NCBI RefSeq assembly: GCF_001625215.2
Contig: NC_030384.2
Coordinates: 38,102,390-38,166,389 of the forward strand
Length of the DNA stretch: 64,000 nt
Source of the DNA: Daucus carota subsp. sativus
Lineage: Eukaryota; Streptophyta; Magnoliopsida; Apiales; Apiaceae
Direction of reading: 5' to 3'
In this document: positions 61,595 through 64,000 of the stretch, piece after piece
Layout: every line of letters begins with the position of its first letter
Numbering within the stretch: the stretch's first letter is position 1
Made by a program: the position numbers and the translations under genes
Notes under the pieces: generated by a model
The model's database searches: none
Told to the model about the DNA's origin: nothing
Seen by the model: the letters and a program-made list of their open reading frames with translations, nothing else

Positions 61595-62080
61595 GCACGG
61601 TATGACAATCTAATTGATTATCATACCGCACTATGTCACCTGCCATAGTCAGGAGGCATGACAAACCTTTGGTTTGTCATACCGAATGACTTAGGCATGA
61701 CAATTGTTCATTGTCATACCGAAGTCACAAGGTATGACAATGCCTTGGTTTGTCATACCGTTTGTCATGCCATTCTACCTTAGCCACCAAGTATCAATTG
61801 TCATACCTTCCCACTGATTGTCATACCGTTTGTCATACGGATGTCATACCTATTCTAAGAGAGCATGACAATGCTTGTAATTGTCATACCTTCCCTTGGT
61901 TTGTCATTCTGATTGTCGTACCTTCTCTTGGTTTGTCATTCTGATTGTCATACCTTCTCTTAGATTGTCATACCTTCTTACTTGTGCCATGACAATGCTT
62001 CTAATTGTCATACCTTTTGTCATAGCACTTGTTTAGATTGTCATAAAGCTTCCTAGAGTTGTCATGCCTACCTTTGTCAT
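61595..62080. repeat. ttgtcatacc array in the LTR
   Basis: About twenty copies of ttgtcatacc or one-base variants, plus several in the opposite direction (ggtatgacaa, ggcatgacaa), often paired as small hairpins. The array ends about 20 bases before the TATA box. Confidence 0.85.
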
Positions 62081-62099
62081 ACAAGTTCAAGGTGTTGCC

Positions 62100-62106
62100 T
62101 ATAAAT
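62100..62106 (+). promoter_or_regulatory. TATA box of the LTR
   Basis: TATAAAT in cctataaatatgg, 360 bases before the LTR end; probably sets the retrotransposon transcript start near 62130. Confidence 0.65.
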
Positions 62107-62461
62107 ATGGCCTCACCTCCTTCATTTGTAAATGTTCATTGCCTTGTAAACTTTCAAGTTGTTTGTAACTTGCTATTCGTTAAATCCACAGTTTCCTGTG
62201 CTTTGATCATTCGGTTGTTTTAATCCCTAAATTAGAATACTTCCTGTCAAATTTATTCTAAAATATTTAGTGGACATTAAAACTGAACCTTAATTAATTT
62301 AATAACGACTTTCAAGTTTAAATAACTTTTTACTTGAACCTTGTTTATTTAATTAATTAAAATCTGATTATCCTGTTTTATTCAAATCAGATTTATTCCG
62401 CGCGAATTTTGTGACGATTGTATTCAACCCCCCCTTCTACAATCGTATTGGGACCTAACAA

Positions 62462-62476
62462 TTGGCATCAGAGCGG
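62462..62476 (+). other. primer-binding site (initiator tRNA-Met type)
   Basis: ttggcatcagagcgg, one base from the end of the LTR, is one substitution away from the standard plant tRNA-iMet primer site tggtatcagagc. Confidence 0.7.
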
Positions 62477-62509
62477 TTGATATAATCTACCTTATCAGAT
62501 CCTACACTC

Positions 62510-62935
62510 ACTCTGAAAATTTCTAAAAATTCCAAATAATTTTTTATTCGAAATAATTTTATTTCAAAAATTATTTCTGATCGAAAATTATTTTTATTTC
62601 AAATCTTTTTCCAAATAATTTTTAATTCGAAATAATTTTATTCCAAAAATTATTTCTGATCGAAAATTATTTTTCTTTCAAATCTTTTTTCAAATAATTT
62701 TTAATTCGAAATAATTTTATTCCAAAAATTATTTCTGATCGAAAATTATTTTTCTTTCAAATCTTTTTCCAAATAATTTTTAATTCGAAATAATTTTATT
62801 CCAAAAATTATTTCTGATTGAAAATTATTTTTCTTTCAAATATTTTTCTAAATATTTTTTAATTCGAAATAATTTTATTTTAAAAATTATTTTTTATTGA
62901 AAAATATTTTTCTTTCAAAATCCAAATATTTTCCC
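62510..62935. repeat. 79-bp tandem repeat in the leader between primer site and gag
   Basis: Five copies; cgaaataatttta recurs at 62549, 62628, 62707, 62786 and about 62864. Each unit contains attcgaaat and aaaattatttctgatcgaaa, with small palindromes. The last copies are more diverged. Confidence 0.85.
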
Positions 62936-62962
62936 AAACACTCAAACACTCAATCTTCTACC

Positions 62963-64000
62963 ATGTCTACCGCAAAAATTAGCAGCATTAAAATTCCACC
63001 TTTTGACAAGGCTAATTTTGGTCTCTGGACGAGACACATGCTTTTGTTCCTCCGGGCGGCGAATAAAAAATACATAAATATTTTGACGAAGGGTCTTTCG
63101 CCCCCAATGAATATTATCCTGGAACATACTGAAGATGGAGTTACTATTCCTCACAGAACCTATCTGAAAACACCTACTGAGTTCTCGGATGAGGATAATG
63201 AGCTGATAAATCTGGATGTAACTCTACAGCTCATTCTGATCGAATCATTGGATCCAATAATGTACAATAATGTTGTCAATTGTACAAGTGCTAAGCAGAT
63301 ATGGGACACTCTGCAAATTATCAATGAAGGATCTGAGGAAGTACGGGAAAACAAGAAGGAAATTCTTGTGGCTCAATATGAGCAATTTGGTTCTAATCCC
63401 GGAGAAGGGATTTCTGAAGTATTCATCAGATTCAACAATTTGATAAATAATCTGAATCTGAACGGGAAATACTACAACAACAAAGAGGTGAACCTGAAGT
63501 TTTTGCTGACGCTCCCTGAGCATCTGGAGCATAGGATAACCGCCATCAGAGAAAGCAGAGATTTGACAGAGATCTCACTAGAACAGCTGTATGGGGTTCT
63601 GAAAACCTATGAATTGGAACAGGCTCAAACTAAACAGAGATACGGATGGGGAAAGACACTCAACACGTCTACGTCTGTTATCAATTCTAATGCCCTCGTA
63701 GTAGAATCACCTCTTGTGAAAGAAAGGAAGGTTGTTGTACCTTCAAGAAGCTCCCAGGAGTATGTTGTGCCGGAAATGGGACATACTTCAGTAAGTACGG
63801 GAGATGATGAATTTTACTCGATGGAAGAGTTAGATCAGCTGGAGGATGAATCTCTTGCTATGTTTGCCAGGAAGTTTGGTAACATGAGATTTAGGAAGAA
63901 TCCCTCCTACAAGTTTAAATCTTCTGGTAGTAAATTTCAGAAAGGGGGATCTTCGTCCACAACATCAAAAGGGGCTTACAAGACTGGGATGGTTGATCGA
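62963..64000 (+). CDS. Copia-type retrotransposon gag (5' part, runs off the edge)
   Basis: An ATG at 62963 opens a frame with no stop to the end of the window, 346 codons. It begins MSTAKISSIKIPPFDKANFG then LWTRHMLLFL, the usual start of plant Copia gag (UBN2/DUF4219-like region), with IWDTLQIINEGSEEVRENKK and ILVAQYEQF, FIRFNNLINNLNLNGKYY and FLLTLPEHLEHRITAIRESR further on. The visible part ends in a basic Ser/Lys-rich region before the expected zinc knuckle, so integrase and reverse transcriptase lie outside. The open frame suggests a fairly young insertion. Gag forms the particle in which the element's RNA is copied. Confidence 0.85.
   Translation, partial: MSTAKISSIKIPPFDKANFGLWTRHMLLFLRAANKKYINILTKGLSPPMNIILEHTEDGVTIPHRTYLKTPTEFSDEDNELINLDVTLQLILIESLDPIMYNNVVNCTSAKQIWDTLQIINEGSEEVRENKKEILVAQYEQFGSNPGEGISEVFIRFNNLINNLNLNGKYYNNKEVNLKFLLTLPEHLEHRITAIRESRDLTEISLEQLYGVLKTYELEQAQTKQRYGWGKTLNTSTSVINSNALVVESPLVKERKVVVPSRSSQEYVVPEMGHTSVSTGDDEFYSMEELDQLEDESLAMFARKFGNMRFRKNPSYKFKSSGSKFQKGGSSSTTSKGAYKTGMVDR

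Larger units (their letters stand above)
60640..62460 (+). mobile_element. 5' LTR of a Copia-type retrotransposon
   Basis: The right boundary is firm: ...gggacctaaca at 62460 (CA end) directly before a primer-binding site. The left boundary is not visible because the other LTR is outside the window; candidate TG starts are near 60661-60686, so the LTR is about 1.8 kb. Inside are AT-rich palindromic stretches (aattaattaa), a dense array of ttgtcatacc motifs (61595-62080) and a TATA box. Confidence 0.6.

Overview
This is plant nuclear DNA. The protein-coding genes are spliced with GT-AG introns, the intergenic DNA is AT-rich, and the space between genes is packed with small inverted-repeat transposons (MITEs), Helitron ends and a Copia-type LTR retrotransposon. 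Gene families such as trihelix GT-2, a DUF1517 plastid protein, citrate-binding-like proteins and a plant NYN/LOTUS protein point to a eudicot. I suspect an asterid (possibly Apiaceae), but the window cannot prove that. No tRNA, rRNA or CRISPR was seen.

Layout. 1-2.9 kb: the last five coding exons of an RBM39/CAPER-like splicing factor (+). 5.2-12.7 kb: three intact tandem copies of a two-exon citrate-binding-protein-like gene (-), separated by MITEs. 14.0-14.5 kb: a small single-exon gene for a Tyr/Gly/Gln/Ser-rich, prion-like protein (+). 14.9-15.8 kb: a short-chain dehydrogenase (-). 16.7-21.7 kb: a three-exon NYN-nuclease/LOTUS protein (-). 22-26.7 kb: gene-free, with MITEs and a decayed Helitron that carries a broken RPA1-like gene. 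26.7-31.9 kb: a six-exon DUF1517 membrane protein (-). 32.4-33.6 kb: a hAT-like element nested in another MITE. 34.2-41.8 kb: a seven-exon protein with a C-terminal J domain (+). 42-48.9 kb: transposon-rich, with a RNase H-like fragment, a Tourist-like MITE and a TIR element with a Helitron inside. 48.9-55.3 kb: a five-exon coiled-coil protein (-). 56.3-58.7 kb: a two-domain trihelix transcription factor (-). 58.9-60.1 kb: two repeat elements. About 60.6-64 kb: 5' LTR, primer-binding site, leader repeats and the start of gag of a Copia-type retrotransposon that runs off the right edge.

The genes do not form one pathway; this is an ordinary plant gene neighbourhood. The distinctive signals are the recent local amplification of the citrate-binding-like genes, whose order of duplication can be read from a MITE in their introns; the undescribed prion-like small protein; two Helitron remnants that each retain an RPA-like OB-fold piece; a nested hAT insertion whose empty site is still present 20 kb away; and a retrotransposon LTR whose U3 is built from many copies of one 10-bp motif. 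Splice coordinates were read by eye from reading frame, GT/AG sites and protein-family continuity. All were checked for phase, but none against transcripts.
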